From positions 1 to 43,060 of the forward strand of contig JAMPFT010000026.1 of NCBI GenBank assembly GCA_023664305.1: a stretch of DNA of 43,060 bases, read 5' to 3'. The position numbers and the translations under genes are program-made. Positions 1-9,691 of the stretch are shown here, in pieces. The notes beneath the pieces are model-generated. The model saw only the letters and a list, made by a program, of their open reading frames with translations, was not told where the DNA came from and searched no databases. How positions within the stretch are numbered: the first letter of the stretch is position 1; each line of letters opens with the position of its first letter. This DNA is from a bacterium (GTDB lineage Bacteria > Bacillota > Clostridia > Lachnospirales > Lachnospiraceae).

Positions 1-15
1 GCTGAAGTGAAAAGT

Positions 16-50
16 TAACTTCCACTTCTTAGGGGTGCAAGTGGAAGTTA
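16..50. repeat. 12-bp perfect inverted repeat
   Basis: TAACTTCCACTT (16-27) is the exact reverse complement of AAGTGGAAGTTA (39-50), with an 11-base spacer. It could form a hairpin and may be the tail of an element or transcript entering from outside the window. No clear T-tract follows, so I do not call it a terminator. Confidence 0.5.
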
Positions 51-89
51 GTCTTTCCCGCTCATTCCGGCTGCAAAGACAACCTCTGA

Positions 90-214
90 GGCAGGCACAG
101 GTTCCTCTGCGGACCGTAAAAGCACATCGGCGCCTGGCGAGGTACTTTCGAGCCTGGCGTCCGTTATGTGCCGGCCCGAGTGCAAACGTGTCCGCAGAGG
201 AACCTGTGCCTGCC
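90..214. repeat. 25-bp perfect inverted repeat around a 75-bp core
   Basis: Positions 90-114 and 190-214 are exact reverse complements over 25 bp. The 75-bp core contains a direct repeat of GCCTGGCG and a smaller GCACAT/ATGTGC pairing. The whole block could fold into a long hairpin. It resembles a small non-coding palindromic element (MITE- or REP-like) or a structured RNA, and no known family was recognised. An 89-codon reading frame crosses it but has no ribosome site and looks spurious. Confidence 0.6.
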
Positions 215-271
215 GGAAGCGTCATTTTCATTCCCCATGGGCAATACCTTTCAAATTTCCCGATAAAAGAG

Positions 272-300
272 ATGACATTTTCCGGAAATAATTCTATAAT
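272..300 (+). promoter_or_regulatory. Sigma-A-type promoter for the FRG-domain gene
   Basis: ATGACA (272-277, five of six matches to TTGACA) is separated by exactly 17 bp from a perfect TATAAT (295-300). Transcription would begin near 307, about 27 bases before the start codon at 334. It supports independent expression of the FRG gene. Confidence 0.75.
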
Positions 301-333
301 GTAAATACTGAAATTACAGAAAGGAACCGGGCC

Positions 334-1083
334 ATGATCATTCAAAAGATCCGCACCATCGACGAACTGCTGCAGTTCATGAACGGTCTGTATGAAAAGC
401 ATGGCGCAAGACTCTGGTATCGGGGAATGGAAAACGCCTCCCTGACTCTTGTGCCCTCCATTCAGCGCAGCCGCAGACGTCTCGATGTGGAACGCTATAT
501 CACAAACGACTTTTACATCCGCGCAAGGCAGATCCTGGACAACCCTCCCGCAAAGCATAACTATGCGGCATGGGTTTCCCTGATGCAGCACTACGGCCTT
601 CCCACCAGAATGCTGGATTGGAGCGAATCCCCTTTGATCGCGGCTTTCTTCGCCACGGAAACCTACCGGACGACAGCCTTCGAGGACGCGGCAATCTGGG
701 TGCTTGCGCCGGATCTTTTGAACGAAAAGGAAGGGTTCGGACGCTGTATTTATCCCATCGACGCCGATACCACCCAGGAAATGCTGCTGCCCGCCTTCAA
801 GCACAATCACCACAATCTTGAGCTGGTGGACCGAATCCTGGCCTGCAGCTCCACGGAGAACAATCTGCGGATGTACTCGCAGCACTCCAACTTTACGGTC
901 CACAACTCCCTGCAGCGGCTGGAGGATATCTGTAGCGAAAATATGCTTTACAAGATTATCATTCCCGGGGACCGGAAAAAATACTTTATTGACAGCCTGC
1001 GTGTCTTCGGCATCACGGAGGGCGCGGTTTACCCGGATCTGGATCACATTTCCAGCGACCTGCGGGACGTCTACGGGATCTGA
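334..1083 (+). CDS. FRG-domain protein
   Basis: This is a 249-residue protein with the hallmarks of the FRG domain family. WYRG at residues 28-31 supplies the conserved Arg-Gly, and QHYGLPTRMLDW at about 85-96 is the second conserved block of the family. The ATG has an AAGGA ribosome site nine bases upstream and a good promoter at 272-300. There is no signal peptide or membrane segment, so the product should be cytoplasmic. FRG domains are widespread in bacteria, often in mobile or accessory regions, and their biochemical role is not firmly established, so none is assigned here. The gene is followed after 100 bases by an ABC-importer operon on the same strand with no terminator visible between them. 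A functional link is not implied. Confidence 0.85.
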   Translation: MIIQKIRTIDELLQFMNGLYEKHGARLWYRGMENASLTLVPSIQRSRRRLDVERYITNDFYIRARQILDNPPAKHNYAAWVSLMQHYGLPTRMLDWSESPLIAAFFATETYRTTAFEDAAIWVLAPDLLNEKEGFGRCIYPIDADTTQEMLLPAFKHNHHNLELVDRILACSSTENNLRMYSQHSNFTVHNSLQRLEDICSENMLYKIIIPGDRKKYFIDSLRVFGITEGAVYPDLDHISSDLRDVYGI

Positions 1084-1126
1084 GCGGGGCCAAAAATCCC
1101 TATAGGGTGGCAAATATTGATTTGTA

Positions 1127-1167
1127 TGCGCAAAGAGGGGTGTCTGCACACCCTCTTACGGAGCGCA
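1127..1167 (+). promoter_or_regulatory. Leader hairpin before the ABC-importer operon
   Basis: An outer TGCGC (1127-1131) pairs with GCGCA (1163-1167). An inner AGAGG-GGTGT arm pairs with ACACCCTCT with one bulge and a four-base loop. The structure ends 16 bases before the ATG at 1183, close to the AAGGGGG ribosome site. A 10-bp palindrome CCCTATAGGG lies just upstream at 1098-1107. It may control translation or bind a regulator; no riboswitch class was recognised. Confidence 0.45.
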
Positions 1168-1182
1168 CAAGGGGGTATAACC

Positions 1183-2292
<1,110 letters not shown>

Positions 2293-2349
2293 GTCAAACT
2301 GTTTTGTGTCGGGGTATTCGATTTCAAACCAAACGAGGTGATATGATTC

Positions 2350-3240
2350 ATGGAAAAAAACAATTTAAAAGGCTGGCTTTATCTGATACCGGCGTTTCTC
2401 TTTCTGGGGGTATTTATGATCTATCCCCTGGTGGACGTGTTTGTCTATTCCTTTGAGGAAGGCTACAATTTTGCTTCCCAGTCCTTTTTCGGCGTAGGCT
2501 CCTACAATTACTCCTACGTCCTGCACGACCCCTACTTTCTGCAGGCGGTGAAAAACACCTTCCTGCTGGTTGTGATCACCGTGCCCGTTTCCACCGGACT
2601 GGCGCTCCTGATCTCCGTGGGACTAAGCTCCATCAAGCCTCTGCGGGATCTTTTTCAGACAATCTACTTCCTGCCCTATGTGACCAACACGCTGGCGGTA
2701 GGGCTCGTGTTTATGATCCTGTTTAAAAAGACCGCCTACTCCGACGGCCTTGTAAACGTACTCATCACCGCCTTCGGCGGAGACAGCGTTGACTTCATCG
2801 ACGGCTCCTACTGGGCGAAAATGTTTGTCCTGTGCCTTTACACCGTGTGGGTGGTCATGCCCTTCAAAATCCTGATTCTGACCAGCGCCCTGGCCTCCGT
2901 GAATCAGGTATACTACAACGCCGCCAAGGTGGACGGCACTTCCCGGTTCCGAATCTTTTACAGGATCACGGTACCGATGATCTCCCCCATGATCTTCTAT
3001 CTGGTGATCACGGGCTTTATCGGCGCTTTCAAGGCCTACAGCGACGCGGTGGCGCTATTCGGCACAGACTTAAACTCCGCCGGAATGAATACCATTGTGG
3101 GCTATGTTTACGACATGCTTTACGGCGACAGCGGCGGCTTTCCGTCCTACGCGTCGGCCGCGGCGATCCTTCTGTTTGCCATCGTGCTGACGATCACATG
3201 CATCAATCTCCTGGTCAGCAAAAAGCATGTATATTATTAA
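2350..3240 (+). CDS. ABC importer permease, MalF/UgpA type
   Basis: This is a 296-residue integral membrane protein with about six predicted helices, beginning with a hydrophobic stretch at residues 10-30. The cytoplasmic EAA-type loop that contacts the ATPase is visible around residues 188-208 (NAAKVDGTSRFRIFYRITVP). It belongs to the binding-protein-dependent permease family and pairs with the next gene to form the translocation pore. AGGTGA lies eight bases before the ATG. The 57-base gap to the ATPase gene contains no terminator, so co-transcription is likely. Confidence 0.92.
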   Translation: MEKNNLKGWLYLIPAFLFLGVFMIYPLVDVFVYSFEEGYNFASQSFFGVGSYNYSYVLHDPYFLQAVKNTFLLVVITVPVSTGLALLISVGLSSIKPLRDLFQTIYFLPYVTNTLAVGLVFMILFKKTAYSDGLVNVLITAFGGDSVDFIDGSYWAKMFVLCLYTVWVVMPFKILILTSALASVNQVYYNAAKVDGTSRFRIFYRITVPMISPMIFYLVITGFIGAFKAYSDAVALFGTDLNSAGMNTIVGYVYDMLYGDSGGFPSYASAAAILLFAIVLTITCINLLVSKKHVYY

Positions 3241-3255
3241 GGGAGGCTTATTCGT

Positions 3256-4131
3256 ATGCAAAATCTATCGGATTATGAAAAAAAAGAAAAGGCCGCAGGC
3301 GTCAGACGGACCGCGGGAAACATTGTTCTCTATTTTCTGCTGACCTTCTGGGCCCTCGTCGTCCTGTTCCCCTTTTACTGGATGGTGCTGACCTCGGTAA
3401 AAAGCTACGGCTCCTATAACGCGGAGCGCATTCCCGCCTTTTTCACCCTGTCGCCGACGCTGCAGAATTACGCGGACGCCTTCACCACCGTGTCCCTGGG
3501 CAGATATCTGGTCAACACCCTGATTTTTACCCTGGTGACCACCGCCGTCATGCTGATCGTGATTACGCTCGCGGCCTTTGCCTTCGCCCGGCTGCAGTTT
3601 AAGGGCAGAGACCTTGTGTTTACCCTGTTTCTCTCGCTCATGATGATCCCCAACGAGCTTGTTGTCATCACCAATTTTACCACCGTCACCAATCTGGGGC
3701 TGCGCAACACCTTCACCGGACTGATCCTGCCCTCCGTGACCTCCGTGTTCTACATTTACCTGCTGCGGGAAAATTTTTCCCAGGTGCCGGATGAGCTGTA
3801 CTACGCCGCAAAGGTGGACGGGACGTCAGACCTGCGGTATCTGAGGAAGGTTATGATCCCCATCTGCAAGCCCACCCTGATCACCGTCGTGATCCTGAAG
3901 GTGATCGAGTGCTGGAACTCCTATGTCTGGCCCCGGCTGATCACCGATGATCCCGCGTATTATCTGGTATCCAACGGGATTCAGGAAATCCGGGAAAACG
4001 GCTTCGGACGGGAAAACATTCCCGCGATGATGGCTGCCGTGGTGGTCATCTCCCTGCCCCTGATCATACTGTTTCTGATCTTCCGAAAAAAAATCATGGC
4101 CGGCGTGGCGAGAGGAGGTACGAAGGGATGA
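3256..4131 (+). CDS. ABC importer permease, MalG/UgpE type
   Basis: This 291-residue membrane protein is the second half of the importer pore. A first helix at about residues 22-45 (LYFLLTFWALVVLFPFYWMV), several later helices and the EAA loop near residues 180-200 (YYAAKVDGTSDLRYLRKV) place it in the MalG class. A GGGAGG site precedes the ATG, and the gap to the previous permease is only 15 bases. Its stop overlaps the start of the binding-protein gene in an ATGA arrangement, which indicates translational coupling. Confidence 0.92.
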   Translation: MQNLSDYEKKEKAAGVRRTAGNIVLYFLLTFWALVVLFPFYWMVLTSVKSYGSYNAERIPAFFTLSPTLQNYADAFTTVSLGRYLVNTLIFTLVTTAVMLIVITLAAFAFARLQFKGRDLVFTLFLSLMMIPNELVVITNFTTVTNLGLRNTFTGLILPSVTSVFYIYLLRENFSQVPDELYYAAKVDGTSDLRYLRKVMIPICKPTLITVVILKVIECWNSYVWPRLITDDPAYYLVSNGIQEIRENGFGRENIPAMMAAVVVISLPLIILFLIFRKKIMAGVARGGTKG

Positions 4132-5738
4132 GTCGGATACGAAAAGCAATTTTACTTTTAGCTGCGGCCGTCGGATGTCTGCTCCTTTTATCCGGCTGTC
4201 ACGGCTCCAGGGGGCTGGACGCCTTTGCCGTTCCCGCGGAATTTGACGCCTCCCAAAATTACGAGCTCACCTTCTGGGCAAAGAACGATACCAACAAGAC
4301 CCAGACCGATATCTACCGAAAGGCCATCGCGGATTTTGAGTCGCTGTATCCCAATATCAAGGTGAATCTGCGGCTTTACACGGACTACGGGCGGATCTAC
4401 AATGACGTCATCACAAACATTGCCACAAACACCACGCCCAACGTATGCATCACCTACCCCGACCACATTGCGACCTATCTGACCGGCATCAACATCGTAG
4501 TGCCCCTGGAGGAACTGATCGAGGACCCGAAATACGGGCTGGGCGGAAGCGAGGTGCTGTTTGAAGCGCCCTCCGAGGCGGAGATCATTCCTCAGTTTCT
4601 CGACGAATGCGCCTTTAACACCCACTATTACGCCCTCCCCTTCATGCGCTCCACGGAGGCCTGCTATGTCAACAAAACCTATGTGGAAAAGCTTGGTTAC
4701 ACGCTGCCCGAGGTCATGACCTGGGACTTTATCTGGGAGGTTTCCGAGGCCGCCACGGCAAAGGACGGCGAGGGCTGCTTCCTGGTCAACGGACAGCAGG
4801 TCATGATCCCCTTCATCTACAAGTCCACCGACAATATGATGATCCAGATGCTGCGCCAGAAGGGCGCGGGATACTCCACGGACGAAGGAGAAATCCTGAT
4901 CTTCAACGATACCACAACCGAGCTTCTCCACACGGTTGCGGATCACGCACGGACAGGAGCCTTTTCCACCTTTAAGATTTCCAGCTACCCCGCGAACTTT
5001 CTGAACGCCGGACAGTGCATTTTTGCCATCGATTCTACCGCCGGTGCCACCTGGATGGGCACCGAAGCCCCGCTGCTGGATATCAGTGCGGAGGCTCTTG
5101 TGGAATTTGAGACGGCGGTGCTTCCCATCCCCCAGTTTGACCCCGAAAACCTCAGCATGATCTCCCAGGGTCCCTCCGTCTGTATCTTCAACAAAAGCGA
5201 CCCCCAGGAGGTTCTGGCTTCCTGGCTCTTTGCCCAGTATCTTCTGACCAATGACGTCCAGATCGCCTACGCCGAGACGGAAGGGTACGTCCCCGTGACC
5301 TTCAGGGCTTTGGATTCGCCGGAATATCAGGATTACCTCTCCAGGGCCGGCGAGGACAACCAGACTTACTACGACGTGAAGCTTACGGCCTCCCGGCTGC
5401 TTCTGGATCACATCGACGACACCTTTGTGACGCCGGTATTCAACGGCTCCGCCTCCCTCCGGGACGCGGCGGGCCAGATGATCGAGAACGTGACCAAATC
5501 CGTCCGCAGAAAGGAGACCGTGGACGACGCCTATATGGAGCAGCTTTTCCAAAGCGTCTCCTCCCAGTACCGGCTGAATCAGCGCAATACGGATACCTCC
5601 GGCCCCGCGGAGTTGGGCAGCCTCCCCACAACTTCGGTGATTCTGCTCTCCTCCCTGGCCGCCGCCTGGGCGCTGATTATCCTTTATGTAGGTTTTACCG
5701 CCCGGAAAGCGCGAAAAACCCGTCATAATAACCATTGA
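4128..5738 (+). CDS. Extracellular solute-binding lipoprotein of the ABC importer, with C-terminal membrane helix
   Basis: This 536-residue protein starts with a lipoprotein signal peptide whose lipobox LSGC gives Cys24 as the acylated residue. The mature part has the features of family 1 carbohydrate-binding proteins (YELTFWAKND near the start, later DFESLYPNIKVNL), so it should capture the substrate outside the membrane. It is unusually long for a CUT1 binding protein. It also carries an extra hydrophobic segment near residues 504-525 followed by a basic tail (ARKARKTRHNNH), which would give a second membrane anchor at the C-terminus. The start overlaps the upstream permease stop by four bases. 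The operon appears to end here, since a separate promoter for the next gene overlaps its stop codon. Confidence 0.88.
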   Translation: MSRIRKAILLLAAAVGCLLLLSGCHGSRGLDAFAVPAEFDASQNYELTFWAKNDTNKTQTDIYRKAIADFESLYPNIKVNLRLYTDYGRIYNDVITNIATNTTPNVCITYPDHIATYLTGINIVVPLEELIEDPKYGLGGSEVLFEAPSEAEIIPQFLDECAFNTHYYALPFMRSTEACYVNKTYVEKLGYTLPEVMTWDFIWEVSEAATAKDGEGCFLVNGQQVMIPFIYKSTDNMMIQMLRQKGAGYSTDEGEILIFNDTTTELLHTVADHARTGAFSTFKISSYPANFLNAGQCIFAIDSTAGATWMGTEAPLLDISAEALVEFETAVLPIPQFDPENLSMISQGPSVCIFNKSDPQEVLASWLFAQYLLTNDVQIAYAETEGYVPVTFRALDSPEYQDYLSRAGEDNQTYYDVKLTASRLLLDHIDDTFVTPVFNGSASLRDAAGQMIENVTKSVRRKETVDDAYMEQLFQSVSSQYRLNQRNTDTSGPAELGSLPTTSVILLSSLAAAWALIILYVGFTARKARKTRHNNH

Positions 5739-5762
5739 TTTCTTTTGAAATTTATGTATAAT
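5735..5762 (+). promoter_or_regulatory. Promoter for the small lipoprotein gene
   Basis: TTGATT (5735-5740) and a perfect TATAAT (5757-5762) are separated by 16 bp. The -35 box overlaps the stop codon of the binding-protein gene. Transcription from here would give a leader of about 40 bases to the AGGAGG site before the ATG at 5810. Confidence 0.6.
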
Positions 5763-5809
5763 AGACCTTGTTTCCTGATAAATTTATCCTACAAAAAAGA
5801 GGAGGAACT

Positions 5810-6547
5810 ATGAAAAAATTATTTGCATTATCATTGGCTCTTGTACTTATGTTTTCCCTCGCGGCCTGCGGCGGCGACGATACGGAAAAGAAATCCGAAG
5901 GCGTTATGACCTACGCGGAGTACATGGCGGCAGAGCTTGACTCTGAGGTTGTGATCGAGGCTTATGTACAGGCGACACAGGCCTGGTGGGACGAGACGAT
6001 CACCGTTTACGCTCAGGACAAGGACGGCGCTTACTTCATTTACGGCATGGCCTGCTCCGAGGCGGACTCCGAGAAGCTGGTTCCCGGAACCAAGATCAAG
6101 GTAACCGGCCACAAAGCGGAGTGGGCCGGAGAGATCGAGATCATGGACGCGACCTTTACGATCGAGACCGGCAGCTACATCGCTCCCGCTCTGGACGTCA
6201 CCTCCCTGCTGGGAACGGACGACCTGATCAAGCACCAGAACGAGTTTGTCTCCTTCAAGGGTCTGACCGTCGAGAGCTACGAGAAGGACGGCGTAGCCTA
6301 CGATTCCGCTTTCGTGTACAAGGATAACAACTCCGGCGACCATGATTCCAACAGCGATCTGTACTTTAACGTATCCCTGAACGGCCAGACCTATACCTTT
6401 GCGGTAGAGTCCTATCTGTGCGACAATACCACAGACGTTTACGCGGCTGTCGAGAATCTGAAGGTCGGCGACGTCGTTGATCTGGAGGGCTTCCTCTACT
6501 GGTACGAGGGAGCAAATCCCCACATTACTTCCGTTACCGTGAAGTAA
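5810..6547 (+). CDS. Small lipoprotein, probable OB-fold type
   Basis: This is a 245-residue lipoprotein. The signal peptide [20 protein letters not shown] ends in lipobox LAAC with Cys20. The rest is two similar-sized beta-rich parts (about 32-130 and 135-245), each with the pattern of a bacterial OB-fold: a strand pair around VVIEAYVQ and FVSFKGLTV and a closing GTKIKVTG or GDVVDLEG turn. Such OB-fold lipoproteins are common in Clostridia, and their ligand is not known. The open frame begins upstream at 5768, but the ATG at 5810 has a perfect AGGAGG four bases upstream and starts a proper signal peptide. It has its own promoter and a terminator, so it is probably monocistronic and not a fixed part of the importer. 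Confidence 0.82.
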   Translation: MKKLFALSLALVLMFSLAACGGDDTEKKSEGVMTYAEYMAAELDSEVVIEAYVQATQAWWDETITVYAQDKDGAYFIYGMACSEADSEKLVPGTKIKVTGHKAEWAGEIEIMDATFTIETGSYIAPALDVTSLLGTDDLIKHQNEFVSFKGLTVESYEKDGVAYDSAFVYKDNNSGDHDSNSDLYFNVSLNGQTYTFAVESYLCDNTTDVYAAVENLKVGDVVDLEGFLYWYEGANPHITSVTVK

Positions 6548-6596
6548 TAAAGACAGGAAAGCATTCTTTCACTGAAAAAGTAAACAAAACGCAAAC

Positions 6597-6629
6597 AGGA
6601 GGCGGCAATTAGCCGTCTCCTTTTACTTT
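6597..6629. terminator. Bidirectional rho-independent terminator
   Basis: The arm GGAGGCGGC (6598-6606) pairs with GCCGTCTCC (6612-6620) through a five-base loop with one G-T wobble. TTTTACTTT follows on the plus strand. On the minus strand the same stem is followed by a T-rich stretch (TGTTTGCGTTTTGTTT). It sits between convergent genes and probably serves both. Confidence 0.8.
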
Positions 6630-6678
6630 GCCGTGCAGACCGTTGGGTACACGGTAACACAAAAATTCCAATATCGCC

Positions 6679-8958
6679 CTACATCATCCCCGTCCAGCCG
6701 TAGAGCGGGTACAGGGAAAACCACCCGGCAATTTCAAGGCCAAGAAGCTTGAGAATGACCGGAACCGCTAAGAGCAGCAGGGCGAAAAAGACCGTCTGCG
6801 CCTGCGTCTTTCTCCACAGGGAGATCGCCAGCGTAATCAAGGCCGCCAAAACCACGGATAGCACTTGAGAAAAAGCAAACAGCAGAGCGAAAGACGCGAT
6901 TGGCATGGAAACAGGAAATCCGCGGAAATACGAAATATCCTGAACCGCCGCGAGGGGGCTGTGCATCGGATACACCGAGGAAATGCGATACCATCGGCAC
7001 AGAATCGGGACAAGCGCCAGCGCTGCCGCCACCCCGCTGCAGATCAGCGCTTTTTGCAGCATGATTTTTCGCTTTCCTGTTTTGGTTGCGCTGATTAAGA
7101 AAATCGAACCGCTCTGATACTCCAAAGCCACCGCCCCGCTTACCGCCAGAAGAACGCCTATGGACAGAATCAGAAAATCCTCCGAAAACGATTTCTCCAA
7201 CGCGCCGAAAAAACAGAGATAACCCGTATCGTACACAAAACTGCCGCCCTCCGCCTTGATATGCTCATATTGCTCCTCCACCCGCTGAAATGCCGGGTAA
7301 AAGGCCAGCGTCATATTCGCCTGCGCCTTCAGGGTATCCGCCGTATCGGCGTTCAGCTCTCCCGCGCTTACCATCCCGTCAATCTGCCGGATTTTTTGAA
7401 GGGCTTCCTCATACTTGGCTTTTTCGGATAAGACGAGCCTCTCTTTTTCCTCCGTCAGCCCGCCCTCCAGCTCCTCCATGACGCTCCGGTAATACTGCTC
7501 GCTCACTGACGGTGTGTAACTGCAGTTGAGGCTTCGATCGGCCAGCAAGGCGGCAAACAACAGCAGAATCGGCAAGGCATGGTTTGTAATCAGCAGCTTA
7601 TAGCCTTCGTGTCGCATGAGATTGGTATGCGGGCGGAAAGGCGTTGTGAACGGCAGACGAATCCTTTTTTCCTCAAGACTCTGCATCCTGCAGAAAGCAA
7701 CCAGGCTTTCCGCGGTTCCGAAAATACAAATCAAAGCGATCAGACAAAGGGACAGGCTCATTCTGGATACGGGATAGCCAAGTAAATTAAAATTCAGATA
7801 GCCGCCGTACAGGTTCTCGGTTTTCATCAGCCCTACAGGGCTCAGATATTTAAACGCGGAAAACGCCGACCCCGCCGGAATCAGGTAATACAGAAGCGCG
7901 CTCCCGCCGACCATTCCTGTTCCCGCCAAAAACGGCAGCGCCGCAACGCCGGTTTTGATACAAAGAAGCGTCAGCACCGCGCCAAGCCCAAACAGCAGCA
8001 GAGCTTTTGTCAGCACGGAAATCAAAAGATACCCCCAAATGCTGACAGGCAGACTGCTTTCCGCATAGGCGGCTATCGACTGTAGGCTTGCCCCCGGAGC
8101 AAACCAGCTTGTCCCCTGCCCAAAGAATACAAGACTGACCGCATAAAACAGGGACGTCAGCAGAATGCAGTGAATCAGTAGCGCCGTTATCTTTGCCGCA
8201 ATGCTGTGCAGTATGCCGCGCCTTGTGCTGCGGGTGATAAAAAACAGCCTTCTTTCCTTTTCCTCTGTCATCAGGCAGCCCACAAACAGCATCATGCCCA
8301 GAACCAGAAGAAGATCCGTCCAAATACTTTCCATGGCGGAAACAAGCCCTTTTGACGGCGCAAACCGTATTTTTTCGTCGGACAGCCCCGCATAATCCGC
8401 CGCGCTCTTCCGGAGGTTGCGGGCGCTGTAGGAATTTTGATTCTGTTCTCTGAAAATCGAAATGCCTTCCAGCAGCTCTTTGTTTTCCTGAACGGAGCGC
8501 AGATACGCCCCATAACCCGCTGTCTTTTGCTGTTCGGCATAAATTTCTTCCAGAAACGCCTGCTCCTGTTCCAGAGAATCGGTAAATCTCAGATACTCCC
8601 CCGACTGATACAGCCCATAATACTTTTCAAACACGCCGGGATGATTTTGCAGCCCCTGTTCCGCCAGCGCCCTCCCGATCTCGTTTCCAAAGGACTGCAT
8701 GGCGAGAATCTCCCGCACAAAGCAGACGCCGTCGATCTGCTCTTTCCATTCGACAATAAATTGTTCTTTTTCTTCTTCGCTTTTCCCGAAAAGCTCCGCC
8801 TGAAGCGCTTTGTAAGCGGAAAGTGGCGGCGTCTCCTCATTTGGCAGGGAGGTATACCACAGCAAAAACAGATGAATCAGCAACAGGATGCCGATCGACA
8901 GCGCAAAGCTGCGCTTTCGCCAGATTTTACTCAGTTCAAAGGGAATCAGCCGCAGCAT
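6679..8958 (-). CDS. ABC-2-type exporter permease, duplicated fused form
   Basis: This 759-residue membrane protein is encoded directly after the ATPase gene, with a 23-base overlap. Each half begins with a short basic stretch and a helix (FELSKIWRKRSFALSIGI near the start; LMRHEGYKLLITNHALPIL near residue 446). A large charged, probably extracytoplasmic section follows in each half, then a cluster of helices. The layout therefore looks like two ABC-2-type permease units fused head to tail, so one chain could supply the whole pore. Family members export lipids, peptides or antibiotics or give resistance to them; the substrate is unknown here. It is the last gene of the lipoprotein-ATPase-permease operon. 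Confidence 0.8.
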   Translation of the reverse strand: MLRLIPFELSKIWRKRSFALSIGILLLIHLFLLWYTSLPNEETPPLSAYKALQAELFGKSEEEKEQFIVEWKEQIDGVCFVREILAMQSFGNEIGRALAEQGLQNHPGVFEKYYGLYQSGEYLRFTDSLEQEQAFLEEIYAEQQKTAGYGAYLRSVQENKELLEGISIFREQNQNSYSARNLRKSAADYAGLSDEKIRFAPSKGLVSAMESIWTDLLLVLGMMLFVGCLMTEEKERRLFFITRSTRRGILHSIAAKITALLIHCILLTSLFYAVSLVFFGQGTSWFAPGASLQSIAAYAESSLPVSIWGYLLISVLTKALLLFGLGAVLTLLCIKTGVAALPFLAGTGMVGGSALLYYLIPAGSAFSAFKYLSPVGLMKTENLYGGYLNFNLLGYPVSRMSLSLCLIALICIFGTAESLVAFCRMQSLEEKRIRLPFTTPFRPHTNLMRHEGYKLLITNHALPILLLFAALLADRSLNCSYTPSVSEQYYRSVMEELEGGLTEEKERLVLSEKAKYEEALQKIRQIDGMVSAGELNADTADTLKAQANMTLAFYPAFQRVEEQYEHIKAEGGSFVYDTGYLCFFGALEKSFSEDFLILSIGVLLAVSGAVALEYQSGSIFLISATKTGKRKIMLQKALICSGVAAALALVPILCRWYRISSVYPMHSPLAAVQDISYFRGFPVSMPIASFALLFAFSQVLSVVLAALITLAISLWRKTQAQTVFFALLLLAVPVILKLLGLEIAGWFSLYPLYGWTGMM

Positions 8959-9679
8959 GGCGCTCCTCCTCTCCGAAAAGATATAGATACACCTCTTCCA
9001 GGCCGCGACTTTCCCCGTACTTCCGGCAGAGCTCTTCTACCGTACCCCTGTCAAGAATGCCGCCGGAGCGAATCAGCAGAATCTCTTTTGCGATGGGAGC
9101 GATATCAGATACCACATGGGTAGATACGAGGATAATCTTGTCTCCCGCGAGGGCCTTGATTTGTTCCCTGACCCGCACTCTCTCCTTCGGGTCAAGGCCC
9201 GCTGTGGGTTCGTCCAGCACAATCAGCCTCGGCTCGCCCAGAATAGCCTGCGCAATCAGGATTCTCTGCTTCATGCCGCCGGAGTAGCCGCCTATCCTCT
9301 CGTCCGCCGCCTTCTGCATGTTGACATAGGAAAGCGCCCGTTCTATCTCCTTTTGCACCTCCTTTTTCGGAATCCCTTTCAGCGCCGCCATATAGGAGAG
9401 GAAACGCCTGCCGGAAAAGCTGTTATACAATCCCTGCTGCTGCGGCGCGTAGCCTATCAGGCTTCGAAAGTCCGCCCCCAGCGTCCGGATGTCGCTGCCG
9501 TTCCATAAAACTTCGCCCTCTGTCGGCTTTAGATTGCCGGTGATAATATTCATCAGTGTGGATTTCCCCGCGCCGTTGGGGCCAAGCAGGCCGTAGATAC
9601 CGCAGTCCATTTCCAGCGACACGTCGTCCAGCGCGGTTTTGTCCTTATATTTTTTTGTGATATGATTTAGTGCCAGCAT
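8936..9679 (-). CDS. ABC exporter ATP-binding protein
   Basis: This is a 247-residue ATPase of the drug/lipid exporter (CcmA/NatA-like) class. It has Walker A GPNGAGKST at 33-41, Q-loop Gln near 80, signature YSGGMKQR at 132-139, Walker B LIVLDE at 152-157 and switch His188. It would form a complex with the fused permease encoded next. The start ATG follows a GGGAG site and lies only 12 bases after the stop of the lipoprotein gene, which indicates one transcript. A two-component system with a matching candidate operator lies directly upstream and probably controls it. Confidence 0.92.
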   Translation of the reverse strand: MLALNHITKKYKDKTALDDVSLEMDCGIYGLLGPNGAGKSTLMNIITGNLKPTEGEVLWNGSDIRTLGADFRSLIGYAPQQQGLYNSFSGRRFLSYMAALKGIPKKEVQKEIERALSYVNMQKAADERIGGYSGGMKQRILIAQAILGEPRLIVLDEPTAGLDPKERVRVREQIKALAGDKIILVSTHVVSDIAPIAKEILLIRSGGILDRGTVEELCRKYGESRGLEEVYLYLFGEEERHAAADSL

Positions 9680-9691
9680 ATTGGTTCTCCC

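Noticed and set aside
35-304. 89-codon plus-strand frame
   Set aside because: It runs through the palindromic repeats and the promoter, with no ribosome site and no recognisable protein features.
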